In this document: positions 34,267 through 42,335 of the stretch, in pieces | Numbering within the stretch: the stretch's first letter is position 1 | Layout: every line of letters starts with the position of its first letter | Assembly: GCF_002338065.1 (NCBI RefSeq) | Contig: NZ_DDHJ01000004.1 | Location: 573,943-637,942, forward strand | Direction of reading: 5' to 3' | Source: Pseudomonas sp. UBA1879 | Lineage (GTDB): Bacteria; Pseudomonadota; Gammaproteobacteria; Pseudomonadales; Pseudomonadaceae | Length of the DNA stretch: 64,000 nucleotides | Made by a program: the position numbers and the translations under genes | The notes under the pieces: model-generated | Told to the model about the DNA's origin: nothing | What the model saw: the letters and a program-made list of their open reading frames with translations, nothing else | Databases searched by the model: none

Positions 34267-35055
34267 TCAGTGGCTGTCGATCAGTCCCAGTTCGCGGGCC
34301 CGGGTTTGCGGGTCTTGAATGGCTTTGATCCGCTGCGCCTCGGTCAGCAGCTTTTGCCGCTCGGCAGCGGGGATGTCGTCCAGACGCAACGCCTGCACGT
34401 CGCTGTCGTGTCCGGCGAGCACCGTAACCAGCAGCTGATTGCGTTGATGGCGGGGCAGGGCGCGAGCCGAACTGCCGATCGTGGCAATGGTGCTCAACGC
34501 TTGTTGCGACTGGCCGCCCAGGGCGTAGGCGAGGGCCAGGTTGCAGCGCGTGTCGAGGTCATTGGGCGTCAGCGCCAGGCTTTTGCCGAAGGCGGACTGA
34601 GCTTCTTCGGCGTGGCCGCGCAAGATCTGCGCGATGCCCAGCCGGTTGAGCGCTTGCGGCTGATCGCCTCGCGCACTGGCCTGGGTCAGCACGGTCACGG
34701 CGCGGTCCAGTTTGCCCTCGCGCAACTGCGCAGTGCCCAAGCCCAGCAGCGCATCGGGGTCCTCCGGTTTGAGCTCCAGCGCCTGCTGGTAGGCGCGTTC
34801 TGCGCCTCGGGCATCGCCGCTGGCGAGACGTGTTTCACCCAGCTTCAGCCAGGCCTGCTGCTGTGCCTCGGGCTGTTGCGTGGCTTTATCGTAGAGCCCG
34901 GCAGCGGTGGCCGGATCGCCGCGTTTTTCCAGGTCGGCGGCCAGGCGCATGAAGCGTTCGTAGCTGCTGTCCGGGGCCGGCTGGCTTGCGCAGGCGGCGA
35001 GCATCACGCTGCCAGACAACATCAAGGTGCGGAGAAAGCGATTGGACATGGACAA
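34267..35055 (-). CDS. TadD-like TPR lipoprotein (secretin pilotin candidate)
   Basis: 262 aa on the opposite strand to all other sct genes. Signal peptide with lipobox SVMLAACAS (Cys about 22), then TPR units: YERFMRLAADLEKRGDPATA, AWLKLGETRLASGDARGAER, ALLGLGTAQLREGKLDRAV, ALNRLGIAQILRGHAEEAQS, TRCNLALAYALGGQSQQAL. The order and the RCNLALAYALGG / LPRHQRNQLLVTVLAG element match TadD of Tad pili. TadD-family lipoproteins localise the secretin. In rhizobial-type T3SS of P. syringae a TPR gene also lies between the two secretin pieces. Confidence 0.8.
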   Translation of the reverse strand: MSMSNRFLRTLMLSGSVMLAACASQPAPDSSYERFMRLAADLEKRGDPATAAGLYDKATQQPEAQQQAWLKLGETRLASGDARGAERAYQQALELKPEDPDALLGLGTAQLREGKLDRAVTVLTQASARGDQPQALNRLGIAQILRGHAEEAQSAFGKSLALTPNDLDTRCNLALAYALGGQSQQALSTIATIGSSARALPRHQRNQLLVTVLAGHDSDVQALRLDDIPAAERQKLLTEAQRIKAIQDPQTRARELGLIDSH

Positions 35056-35233
35056 GGCTCTTGGGTCGAGAACGGCGGGGCCTCGAGTCGATCACGCAGC
35101 GTCGCTGTGCGACCGGGTCGGCTCTCCCGAAAGGTTTTCCATTCTATCCACTTGAAACGTGAAGGCGACCGTTATCTGCATCCGATTCGCACGCCTTCGA
35201 CGCCCCTCGATTATCGCTGTCGGAATCGCTGCC

Positions 35234-35824
35234 ATGGCTAACCGTTTCGCGCTGCCGCTGGCTTTGTGGCTGGCTCTGGTCGTGCCGGGTGTGGCACTGG
35301 CCGACGAGGCATCAAGCATCAACCCCCAGTGGTTCGAGCAACCTTATGCGTACGTGTTGGTCGAGCAGGACGTGCGCGCTGCGCTTGAGGAATTCGGCCA
35401 CAACCTGGGCCTGATCGTGGTGATGTCGGACAAGGTTCGCGGCAAGGCACGCAGCACTTTGCGGGGCCGGTCGGCAGGGGAGTTCCTGACCCGGCTCTGC
35501 GACACCAACGGCCTGAGCTGGTACTACGACGGCAACATTCTTTACCTGAGCAGCGACACCGAAACCGGTACTCGGCTGTTCACCGCGCAGGCGCATTCCG
35601 CGCAACTGGAAAACTGGCTCAACAGCCTGGACGTGTACGGCAAACAGTTGTCTTCGCGTGTCGGCCCCAATGGCGACGAACTGTTCGTATCAGGGCCCCC
35701 GGCTTACCTGAGCATGGTTCAGCAACACGTTGATCAGCAGCGACGCCCCGTGGCCGCCCCCGTGGTACGGGAGCGCGGCGTGCGCGTGTTTCGCGGCAGT
35801 ACGGTTACCGAAGTGAGCAACTGA
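35234..35824 (+). CDS. SctC1: secretin N0/N1-domain protein (RhcC1/NolW-like)
   Basis: 196 aa from ATG 35234 (the ORF extends upstream to 35159). Signal peptide (ALWLALVVPGVALADE), then FEQPYAYVLVEQDVRAALEE, FGHNLGLIVVMSDKVRGKA, AGEFLTRLCDTNGLSWYYDGN and ILYLSSDTETGT, i.e. the N0 and start of N1 of SctC. It ends at residue 196 before any pore domain. In rhizobia the same split gives NolW/RhcC1 and RhcC2. It would form the periplasmic neck that connects SctD/J to the secretin encoded at 32475. Confidence 0.82.
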   Translation: MANRFALPLALWLALVVPGVALADEASSINPQWFEQPYAYVLVEQDVRAALEEFGHNLGLIVVMSDKVRGKARSTLRGRSAGEFLTRLCDTNGLSWYYDGNILYLSSDTETGTRLFTAQAHSAQLENWLNSLDVYGKQLSSRVGPNGDELFVSGPPAYLSMVQQHVDQQRRPVAAPVVRERGVRVFRGSTVTEVSN

Positions 35825-35852
35825 AATCCCAACCTGAAAAAGGAGTACAGCG

Positions 35853-36074
35853 ATGTCCGTCAGTCCTGTCGACAGCAGCACCCCAAGCGTCAGCACCTCG
35901 CCTGAAGCGAAATTCAACGCCGCGGTGGACAAGTCCAAAACCGAGATGAGCGACGAAGAGTTCAACGATGCCCTGATCACCCAGGCGGTCACCATCGGTG
36001 GGCAGTTCATCATCATGCCCAAGGCCCAGGAAATGTTGAACGAGGCCCAGTCCTCCGAAGACGACGAAGAATAG
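35853..36074 (+). CDS. small acidic T3SS protein, 73 aa, unassigned
   Basis: AAAAAGGAG 8 bp before ATG 35853 predicts high translation. The N-terminus is Ser/Thr/Pro-rich (MSVSPVDSSTPSVSTSPEAK), then a helix with FNAAVDKSKTEMSDEEFNDA, a hydrophobic segment ITQAVTIGGQFIIMPKAQEM and an acidic end EDDEE. The size and the place between sctC1 and sctI fit a needle subunit, early substrate or class of small chaperone. The 54-aa gene at 28417 competes for the needle role; I cannot decide. Confidence 0.7.
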   Translation: MSVSPVDSSTPSVSTSPEAKFNAAVDKSKTEMSDEEFNDALITQAVTIGGQFIIMPKAQEMLNEAQSSEDDEE

Positions 36075-36083
36075 GTCGCGCTC

Positions 36084-36548
36084 ATGACTGCCAGTCTTGC
36101 TGCACCCGCCACGGCGGCATTGCCGCCGTCAGGAGGGCCTGCCGGTGTGCAGGCGTCTCAGAACCTGTTTGAGCACATGGCCAGCAACGCCAAGAGCATG
36201 CCGCAAGGCGCCAGCCCCCATCAGATCGGTGAAGGGTTGATGGAGCGCCTGAACGGCTTCATCGATCGCTCGCGCACTTTCTCCGAGCGCGCTGAAGGTC
36301 TGGCCAACGGCACGGCCCGCGGCAATGCGCCGGGCAGCCCGACTGCGGCCGCCGATCCGCAGCGGCTGGCCTCGGCGCCGACGCCGTCCGCGGACGGGCA
36401 GCCGACGAAAAAGGTCGGCGAGCAGCAGGTCGATCAGATCGTTCATTCGCTGGGGCGGATGTTCGATTACTCCATCGAAACCCAGATGGTGGTGCGCGGC
36501 GCTACGCAGATTTCCGGCTCCGCCAACACGCTTTTGAAAGGTCAATAA
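36084..36548 (+). CDS. sctI: SctI-like inner-rod protein (NolB/HrpB position)
   Basis: 154 aa, without signal peptide. The C-terminal helix FDYSIETQMVVRGATQISGSANTLL is of the type conserved in inner-rod proteins (end of YscI/PrgJ/HrpB), with the rest low in complexity (Ala, Pro, Ser, Gly). It directly precedes sctJ by 3 bp, the same order as nolB-rhcJ and hrpB-hrcJ. The N-terminal 60 residues are poorly conserved as in other members. Confidence 0.72.
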   Translation: MTASLAAPATAALPPSGGPAGVQASQNLFEHMASNAKSMPQGASPHQIGEGLMERLNGFIDRSRTFSERAEGLANGTARGNAPGSPTAAADPQRLASAPTPSADGQPTKKVGEQQVDQIVHSLGRMFDYSIETQMVVRGATQISGSANTLLKGQ

Positions 36549-36551
36549 TCC

Positions 36552-37334
36552 ATGTCCAGCCGTTGTCGTGCCTTGCGTCTGCTGATTGTCGTGGTCTTCG
36601 CCAGCCTGTTGCAGGCCTGCGACACCGCTCTGTACACCAACCTTGGCGAGCGCGAAGCCAACGCCATGGTCGCCGTGCTGCTGCGCGAAGGTATCCCGGC
36701 GTCACGCAAGGTGCAGGACAACGGCCAGTTGTCGGTGGTGGTCGACGAAAAACGCTTTGCCCAGGCCATGGCGGCGCTGGACGAAGCCGGGCTGCCAGGC
36801 CAGGCGTTCTCCAACATGGGCCAGGTGTTCAAGAGCAACGGGTTGGTGTCCTCGCCAGTTCAGGAGCGGGCGCAGATGGTGTATGCCCTGAGCGAAGAGC
36901 TGTCCCACAGCGTGTCGCAAATCGACGGTATTCTCTCGGCCCGCGTGCACGTGGTGCTGCCCGACAACGACCTGCTCAAGCGGGTCATCTCACCTTCGTC
37001 GGCTTCGGTGCTGGTGCGCTATGACCCGGCCATCGACATCAACCCGCTAATCGCGCAGATCAAGACGCTGGTCGCCAATGGCATTGCCGGGCTGAGCTAC
37101 GACGGCGTGTCGGTCACCGCGATCAAGGCCGCCGTGCCCAGCCATCAGGCCAACGCCCAGCCTCGTCTGACAAGCTTCCTCGGCATATGGCTGCTGGAAG
37201 ACGACCTGTCGCGGGCGCGATTGCTGTTCGGTGCCTTGCTGCTGAGCGTGCTGGGCTTGGCCGGGGTGCTGGCCTGGCAGCAGTGGCAGCGTCGCCGTGC
37301 CGATGCCCTGTATGTGCTGGAGGATGCGCGATGA
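36552..37334 (+). CDS. sctJ: SctJ, inner-membrane ring lipoprotein
   Basis: 260 aa. Lipobox FASLLQAC (Cys 23). The YscJ/FliF ring-building motifs are clear: LYTNLGEREANAMVAVLLREG, QVFKSNGLVSSPVQERAQMVYALSEEL, QIDGILSARVHVVLPDND and SSASVLVRYDP. A C-terminal transmembrane helix (LLFGALLLSVLGLAGVLAW) follows. It overlaps sctK by ATGA. Confidence 0.94.
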   Translation: MSSRCRALRLLIVVVFASLLQACDTALYTNLGEREANAMVAVLLREGIPASRKVQDNGQLSVVVDEKRFAQAMAALDEAGLPGQAFSNMGQVFKSNGLVSSPVQERAQMVYALSEELSHSVSQIDGILSARVHVVLPDNDLLKRVISPSSASVLVRYDPAIDINPLIAQIKTLVANGIAGLSYDGVSVTAIKAAVPSHQANAQPRLTSFLGIWLLEDDLSRARLLFGALLLSVLGLAGVLAWQQWQRRRADALYVLEDAR

Positions 37335-37966
37335 GCTCGCAACCCGAGGTGCAGCATGAGGTCTGGCAGGCGTTGCTGGATCAGCCGTTGAGCTTCGTCC
37401 GGCCTCAGGCGCTGCGCGACTGTCTGCCTGATGCCCTGAGCGATCAGCAATACGCAAACCTGCGCAACACGCCTCGTTTTCAGGGGCGTCTGGCGCAGGT
37501 GCTGACGGCCCGTTTCAACCTGCCGACGCTGGCCCGAACCCCACCACCGCAGGCAGCCGATCTGCCGGTATTACTGTTGTCGCCTGCTGCGTTCCAGGCC
37601 TTGCCGCGTCTGTGCGGCGCGATCTGGCACTCGGCGACCCTGAGCCGAGACATTCGCAGCGACGTGGTGAACACGTTGCGCAGCCTATTGAGCGATGAGG
37701 TGTTCACGACCGCGCTGGCGCATCGTGTAGCCGCCGGAGCCGCGGACCTGCTGCGCCAGCCTGCAGATCTGGTGCAGGCAATCGATCGCGATGGCGCCCT
37801 TTGCGTAGCCGCGTGGTGGCAGCAATTGCCTGCCGAGCTGCAGATCTGGCTGCGCTTGCGCCTTGAGCTGCCGTCGTTCGAAGGCGCGCCGATTGGCGCG
37901 GGTGTCGATATCGTGCGTCGAGCAGCCTCGGCCATGGCTCAACCACGCGCAGAGGTGGCCGGATGA
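37331..37966 (+). CDS. sctK: SctK, sorting-platform accessory protein (NolU/HrpD-like)
   Basis: 211 aa, soluble, from ATG 37331. It is placed between sctJ and sctL exactly as yscK, hrpD and nolU. The pattern ALPRLCGAIWHSATLSRDI, then LSDEVFTTALAHR is what YscK-type proteins show in the middle. Poorly conserved family; the assignment rests on order and length. Confidence 0.72.
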   Translation: MSSQPEVQHEVWQALLDQPLSFVRPQALRDCLPDALSDQQYANLRNTPRFQGRLAQVLTARFNLPTLARTPPPQAADLPVLLLSPAAFQALPRLCGAIWHSATLSRDIRSDVVNTLRSLLSDEVFTTALAHRVAAGAADLLRQPADLVQAIDRDGALCVAAWWQQLPAELQIWLRLRLELPSFEGAPIGAGVDIVRRAASAMAQPRAEVAG

Positions 37967-38556
37967 GCGAGCTGCCGAATCGCCCCGCGCTGCGGATCAT
38001 TCGCGCCGAGCAGGCTGATCTGTGGATCGACGGCTATGCCTTTGTCCGCGCCGCCGAGGCGCAGGCCCAAAGCATTCGTGAGGACAGCGCCCAGTGGCTG
38101 GAAAAAGTTCGTGAGGAGGGCTTCGAACACGCACGTCAGCAGGGTGCCGAAGAGGTCGCGATGTTGCTGGCGCAGACCAGCGCAAAAGCCGATGCCTGGC
38201 TCAGCGGGCTTGAAATTTCGCTGGCCGACCTGGCACTGAACATCGTGCGCGAGGTGCTGGACGGCATGGACGATGCCGAGCGGATTTTGCGCTGCACGCG
38301 CAAGGCGCTGACTGCGTTTCGTCAGGATCAAGGACTGACGCTGTTCGTCCCCTCGCTGCAAGTCGAGGCCGTGCGCGCACGGCTGAAAGCGGACCTTGAC
38401 CACCTGCCGCCACTGGCGGTCGAGGCTGATGAACAGCTGCCCGGCGGACACGCGCGTCTGAGTGGCCCGGTGGGTTCGGTGGAGCTTGGGCTGGACGCTC
38501 AACTGAGCAACCTGCGCCGCAGCCTGCTGCCGTTCATCGAGGAGGCGCAGCCGTGA
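37963..38556 (+). CDS. sctL: SctL, ATPase stator (HrpE/NolV-like)
   Basis: 197 aa with an N-terminal Ala/Gln/Glu-rich helix (AEAQAQSIREDSAQWLEKVR) and FliH/HrpE-type C-terminal domain (IVREVLDGMDDAERILRCTR and GPVGSVELGLDAQLSNLRRS). It links SctQ pods to the SctN ATPase and inhibits it. Overlaps both neighbours by 4 bp. Confidence 0.85.
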   Translation: MSELPNRPALRIIRAEQADLWIDGYAFVRAAEAQAQSIREDSAQWLEKVREEGFEHARQQGAEEVAMLLAQTSAKADAWLSGLEISLADLALNIVREVLDGMDDAERILRCTRKALTAFRQDQGLTLFVPSLQVEAVRARLKADLDHLPPLAVEADEQLPGGHARLSGPVGSVELGLDAQLSNLRRSLLPFIEEAQP

Positions 38557-39875
38557 GCGCCGGTCTTGATCCCGTCATTGCGCGTCTGACCGAGCGCCTG
38601 CGCGATGCCCGGCCACGGCCCATGAAAGGCACCGTGCGCAGCATTCGCGGCGTGTTGCTGCGCGCCAGTGTGGCCGGGGTGCGCATCGGTGAGTTGTGCC
38701 AGCTACGCGACCCCGGCAACGGTCGCAGTCTGGCCGCCGAAGTCATCGGTTTCGAGCAGGATGAAGCGATCCTGTCGCCCATCGGCTCGATGGAAGGGTT
38801 GTCGACGCGCACGCAGATTATCGCCACCGGTGAGACCCTCGGTGTCGCCGTGGGTGATGCGCAGCTGGGCAGGGTGATCAGCCCCATGGGCGATTTTCTC
38901 GATGGCGAGGCGCCGCCGGGTGTGTGGCAGCGCTACCCGTTGCACGCCGAGCCTCCCGCGCCGTTTGCCCGGCAATTGATCGTCAAGCCGCTGTCCCTCG
39001 GCGTGCGCTCCATCGACGGTCTGCTGACCCTCGCTCAAGGGCAGCGCATGGGGATTTTCGGCGAGCCGGGCGTGGGTAAATCCTCCTTGCTGGCCAGCAT
39101 CGTGCGTCACACCTCGGCGGATGTGATCGTCATTGGCCTGATCGGCGAGCGCGGCCGGGAGGTGCGCGAGCTGCTGGACGTCCAGCTCGATGCCCAGGCC
39201 CGTGCGCGGAGTGTGGCCGTGGTCGCGACGTCGGATCGTCCGGCAGCGGAGCGGGTACGGGCCGCGTTCGTCGCCACCGCGCTGGCGGAATATCACCGCG
39301 ATCAGGGCCGCAACGTGCTGTTGCTCATGGACAGCCTGACCCGTTTTGCCCGCGCCCAGCGCGAGATCGGTCTGGCAGTCGGCGAGCCGCCCACTCGACG
39401 CGGCTATCCGCCGTCTTTTTTCTCTGCGCTGCCACGCTTGCTGGAGCGCGCCGGACCCGGCGCGATCGGGAGCATCACGGCGCTGTACACCGTGCTCACC
39501 GAAGGCGATGTGGCCAGCGATCCGGTGGCCGAAGAAACCCGCTCGATTCTCGACGGCCACATCGTGCTCAGCGCTGAACTGGCCCAGCGCAACTACTTTC
39601 CGGCCGTGGACGTGCTGCGCAGCCGCAGTCGTCTGATGGATCAGGTGACCAGCGAAGAACAACGCCGCATGGCCATGCGCATGCGCGACCTGATGGCGCG
39701 GCGCAATGAAATCGAAATGCTCATTCGGGTGGGCGAATACGCGCCGGGCAGCGACCCGCTGGCCGACGAAGCCATCGAACGACACGACGCCATCGAAGCT
39801 TTTCTGCGTCAGCCCGCCTCGGAATCGAGCAGCGAGGCACAGACGCTCAACCACATGCGCAAGGTTCTGGCATGA
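38553..39875 (+). CDS. sctN: SctN, T3SS ATPase
   Basis: 440 aa. Walker A GEPGVGKS at residues 170-177, Walker B NVLLLMDSLTRFARAQREIG, the family element GEPPTRRGYPPSFFSALPRLLER and the catalytic-Glu region GLIGERGREVREL. It unfolds and releases substrates at the base of the export gate. N-terminal beta barrel and C-terminal helical domain (SRLMDQVTSEEQRRMAMRM) are complete. Confidence 0.96.
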   Translation: MSAGLDPVIARLTERLRDARPRPMKGTVRSIRGVLLRASVAGVRIGELCQLRDPGNGRSLAAEVIGFEQDEAILSPIGSMEGLSTRTQIIATGETLGVAVGDAQLGRVISPMGDFLDGEAPPGVWQRYPLHAEPPAPFARQLIVKPLSLGVRSIDGLLTLAQGQRMGIFGEPGVGKSSLLASIVRHTSADVIVIGLIGERGREVRELLDVQLDAQARARSVAVVATSDRPAAERVRAAFVATALAEYHRDQGRNVLLLMDSLTRFARAQREIGLAVGEPPTRRGYPPSFFSALPRLLERAGPGAIGSITALYTVLTEGDVASDPVAEETRSILDGHIVLSAELAQRNYFPAVDVLRSRSRLMDQVTSEEQRRMAMRMRDLMARRNEIEMLIRVGEYAPGSDPLADEAIERHDAIEAFLRQPASESSSEAQTLNHMRKVLA

Positions 39876-39891
39876 CGTTTCCGGAGATCCC

Positions 39892-40365
39892 ATGAACACC
39901 CACGACTTACGCAGCCTGCGGGCATTACGTCAGTTGCGCGAACAACGTGCGTCCAGCCAGTTGGTGGCCCAGCAGCGACGATGCCGCGACAGCCACGAAG
40001 CCTTGGATGACGCCAAAGAAAAGCTGCGTCTGCACCGCGAAGCGCTGGCGCGCAAGGCCGAACAGATTTACGGCAACTTCAGCGAAGGCCTCTCGGTGAG
40101 TGCCTGGCAAGCGGCCCAGGAGCATCTCGACGAATTGGCCGACAACCAGCGTGAGCTGGAAACCAACGTCGATCTGAACGAGCAGGCGCTGGCGGCGCAG
40201 GAGCGCGAGCGGGAGGTGTTTCGGGCGGTGCGCATGGCCCGCCAGCGTCAGGCTGAGGCATGCGATGCGTTGCTGGGCGACCGCCTGCGCAGCGAGCGTC
40301 AGAGCGCAGAGCGCCGTGACGAGGCCGAAGACCTGCCCGTGGTGTCATCGGGGAACCGTGCATGA
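39892..40365 (+). CDS. sctO: SctO, central stalk (YscO-like)
   Basis: 157 aa, almost entirely helical hairpin with heptad-like charge alternation (RQLREQRASSQLVAQQRRC, RLHREALARKAEQIYGNFSEG, ELADNQRELETNVDLNEQAL). The YscO/FliJ family follows the ATPase gene and sits inside the hexamer. Start ATG 39892; overlaps sctQ by 4 bp. No sctP (needle ruler) gene follows, unlike Ysc-type systems. Confidence 0.8.
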   Translation: MNTHDLRSLRALRQLREQRASSQLVAQQRRCRDSHEALDDAKEKLRLHREALARKAEQIYGNFSEGLSVSAWQAAQEHLDELADNQRELETNVDLNEQALAAQEREREVFRAVRMARQRQAEACDALLGDRLRSERQSAERRDEAEDLPVVSSGNRA

Positions 40366-41405
40366 CGTGTCGTGAAAACGTACCCGGCGCCTCTGGGCCG
40401 GACGCGGAAGCGACGCTGGACTGGCTGCAGGCGTGCGACCCGCAGTGGCTCGCGCTGAACAACCGTCTGCATCGCCATCGTCTGCCCTGGCAGGGCATCT
40501 GTGGCGGGCAGCCGGTCACGGTGAGCTGGGCGGGTGTTACGCCGGTCACCGACGCCGCGCTGGACGTTCACCTGACGCTCGGCAGCGCTGCGCTGCTGCT
40601 GCAACTGCCAGTCTCGGCGCTGGCTGCACTAAACCTGTCGGCGTTCCCCCTTCAAGACCTGACCGGACTGTCTGGCGCTCTGCTGCTGGAGATGGCGCTG
40701 CTCGGTTTCATCGAGCCTCTGGAGCGTTCGACCGGGCAGCCTGTGCAGGTGGTGGAGGCGCCCGAAATCGCTCACAGCGAGCCGTTCGTGCTGCACGTGA
40801 CGCTTGAGGTGACCCTTGGCGACGGCGCGTCGACGCTCGTGGCGCTGCACCTGAGTGCGGACGCCGCGCAGTGGCTGGTGCAATGGCTGGAGCGACACTT
40901 GCCGCCTGCCGCGCATCGTCTGGACAACTTGACCTGTCGCCTCAGCGTCGAGGCCGGCGAGGCACCGCTGACCGTCGCCGAACTGCGCAGCCTGCGCCCC
41001 GGCGATGTGGTGATGCTCGATGCCTGGCCTGTCGATCAGGTCCGTGTGTGCCTGAGCGATCGATTACAGGCTCGGGCCACGATGGAAGGTCACACCGCAA
41101 CGCTGCTCGAAAAACCGATGGCCCTAACCTCTGTGAAGGAAACGTGCATGACTGATTCCACTTCCGAGTCCGTTGTCGACAGCTCACTGGATGAGCTGCT
41201 GTTGAAACTGGTGTGTCAGGTGGGCAGTGTCGAGCTGTCGCTCGCGCAATTGCGGGACATGGGCGTGGGCAGCGTGTTGCAGCTGACCACCCATGTGCAT
41301 GATGAGGTGGACCTGATGGTCAAAGGCCGACGCATCGGTCAGGGCCAACTGGTGAAAATGGGTGATGGCCTTGGCGTCCGTCTGTTGAGCCTGGTCACGC
41401 CATGA
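40362..41405 (+). CDS. sctQ: SctQ, C-ring/pod protein, full-length
   Basis: 347 aa. The first SpoA-like domain is around residues 180-250 (RLSVEAGEAPLTVAELRSLRPG) and the second at 275-347 (CQVGSVELSLAQLRDMGVG, VDLMVKGRRIGQGQLVKMGD). Unlike the P. syringae Hrp1 system, where this protein is split into HrcQa and HrcQb, it is one ORF, but it has an internal start (next entry). Confidence 0.88.
   Translation: MTCRENVPGASGPDAEATLDWLQACDPQWLALNNRLHRHRLPWQGICGGQPVTVSWAGVTPVTDAALDVHLTLGSAALLLQLPVSALAALNLSAFPLQDLTGLSGALLLEMALLGFIEPLERSTGQPVQVVEAPEIAHSEPFVLHVTLEVTLGDGASTLVALHLSADAAQWLVQWLERHLPPAAHRLDNLTCRLSVEAGEAPLTVAELRSLRPGDVVMLDAWPVDQVRVCLSDRLQARATMEGHTATLLEKPMALTSVKETCMTDSTSESVVDSSLDELLLKLVCQVGSVELSLAQLRDMGVGSVLQLTTHVHDEVDLMVKGRRIGQGQLVKMGDGLGVRLLSLVTP
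41148..41405 (+). CDS. predicted internal translation product SctQ-C (85 aa)
   Basis: An in-frame ATG at codon 263 of sctQ is preceded by GAAGGAAACGTGC, an AAGGA ribosome site 7 bp away. The product (MTDSTSESVVDSSLDELLLK...) is precisely the second SpoA domain with a polar leader. Short C-terminal forms of SctQ made by internal initiation are established for YscQ, Spa33 and SsaQ, and the natural fission HrcQb corresponds to it. Confidence 0.7.
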   Translation: MTDSTSESVVDSSLDELLLKLVCQVGSVELSLAQLRDMGVGSVLQLTTHVHDEVDLMVKGRRIGQGQLVKMGDGLGVRLLSLVTP

Positions 41406-42055
41406 GTGGGTACCAGCCCAATTTGATTGAAATCATTCTGGTCGTCGCCACCATCGGGTTGATCCCGCTGGCGGTGGTGACCCTGACCGGCTTCATGAAG
41501 ATTTCCGTAGTGCTGTTTCTGATCCGCAATGCCCTTGGGGTGCAGCAAACACCGCCCAACCTGGTGCTGTACGGCATTGCGCTGATCCTTTCGGTCTACG
41601 TCACCACACCCCTGATCGGCGACATGTACCGGCAGGTTGAAGGCCGTGACCTGAACATGGAAAACGTCGCGCAGGTGAAAGAGTTTGGCGACGCCCTCAG
41701 GCCGCCGCTGCAGGCGCATCTGTCGCGCTTTGCCAACGAGAGCGAGCGCGGTTTCTTCATGCAGGCCACCGAAACGATCTGGTCGCCGGCGGCCCGCGCC
41801 GAACTGCGTGACGACGACCTCGTGGTGCTGGTGCCGGCCTTCGTCAGCTCTGAACTGACCCGCGCATTCGAGATCGGCTTTCTGCTGTACATCCCGTTTC
41901 TGGTGGTGGATCTGCTGGTCGCCAACGTCTTGATGGCCATGGGCATGTCGATGGTGTCGCCGACGCTGATTTCGATTCCGCTGAAGATCTTTTTGTTCGT
42001 CGCCTTGAGCGGCTGGTCGCGGCTGATGCACGGCCTGATTTTGAGCTACGGGTGA
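41402..42055 (+). CDS. sctR: SctR, export apparatus
   Basis: 217 aa membrane protein with the FliP/YscR motifs VTLTGFMKISVVLFLIRNALGVQQTPPN and the C-terminal FLLYIPFLVVDLLVANVLMAMGM plus SPTLISIPLKIFLFVALSGW. It forms the SctR5S4T1 pore. ATGA overlap with sctQ. Confidence 0.95.
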   Translation: MSGYQPNLIEIILVVATIGLIPLAVVTLTGFMKISVVLFLIRNALGVQQTPPNLVLYGIALILSVYVTTPLIGDMYRQVEGRDLNMENVAQVKEFGDALRPPLQAHLSRFANESERGFFMQATETIWSPAARAELRDDDLVVLVPAFVSSELTRAFEIGFLLYIPFLVVDLLVANVLMAMGMSMVSPTLISIPLKIFLFVALSGWSRLMHGLILSYG

Positions 42056-42059
42056 ACAC

Positions 42060-42329
42060 ATGGGCCAGGACGTCTTTCTTTCGTTGATGAACAAGGCGCT
42101 GATGACGGTGCTGCTGCTGTCGGCGCCAGCGCTGGGCATCGCCATTGTCGTGGGCCTCAGTGTCGGCTTGCTGCAGGCCCTGACGCAGATCCAGGACCAG
42201 ACCCTGCCGCAGGTGGTGAAGCTGGTGGCGGTGCTGCTGGTCATCGTTTTCGTCGGCCCGTTGCTGGCCAGCCAGGTGCTGGAACTGGGCAGCGAGGTGC
42301 TGGACAATTTCCCCGCCTGGACGCGCTGA
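42060..42329 (+). CDS. sctS: SctS, export apparatus
   Basis: 89 aa, two membrane helices with the FliQ/YscS pattern: MTVLLLSAPALGIAIVVGL, then SVGLLQALTQIQDQTLPQVVKL and VAVLLVIVFVGPLLASQVLE. It is the pore subunit next to SctR. 4-bp gap after sctR. Confidence 0.95.
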   Translation: MGQDVFLSLMNKALMTVLLLSAPALGIAIVVGLSVGLLQALTQIQDQTLPQVVKLVAVLLVIVFVGPLLASQVLELGSEVLDNFPAWTR

Positions 42330-42335
42330 CTGACC

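Noticed and set aside
32475..35824. Secretin genes as one gene broken by mutation
   Set aside because: The parts are in reverse order to a normal SctC, separated by two other genes, each with its own signal peptide, and match the known RhcC1/RhcC2 split.
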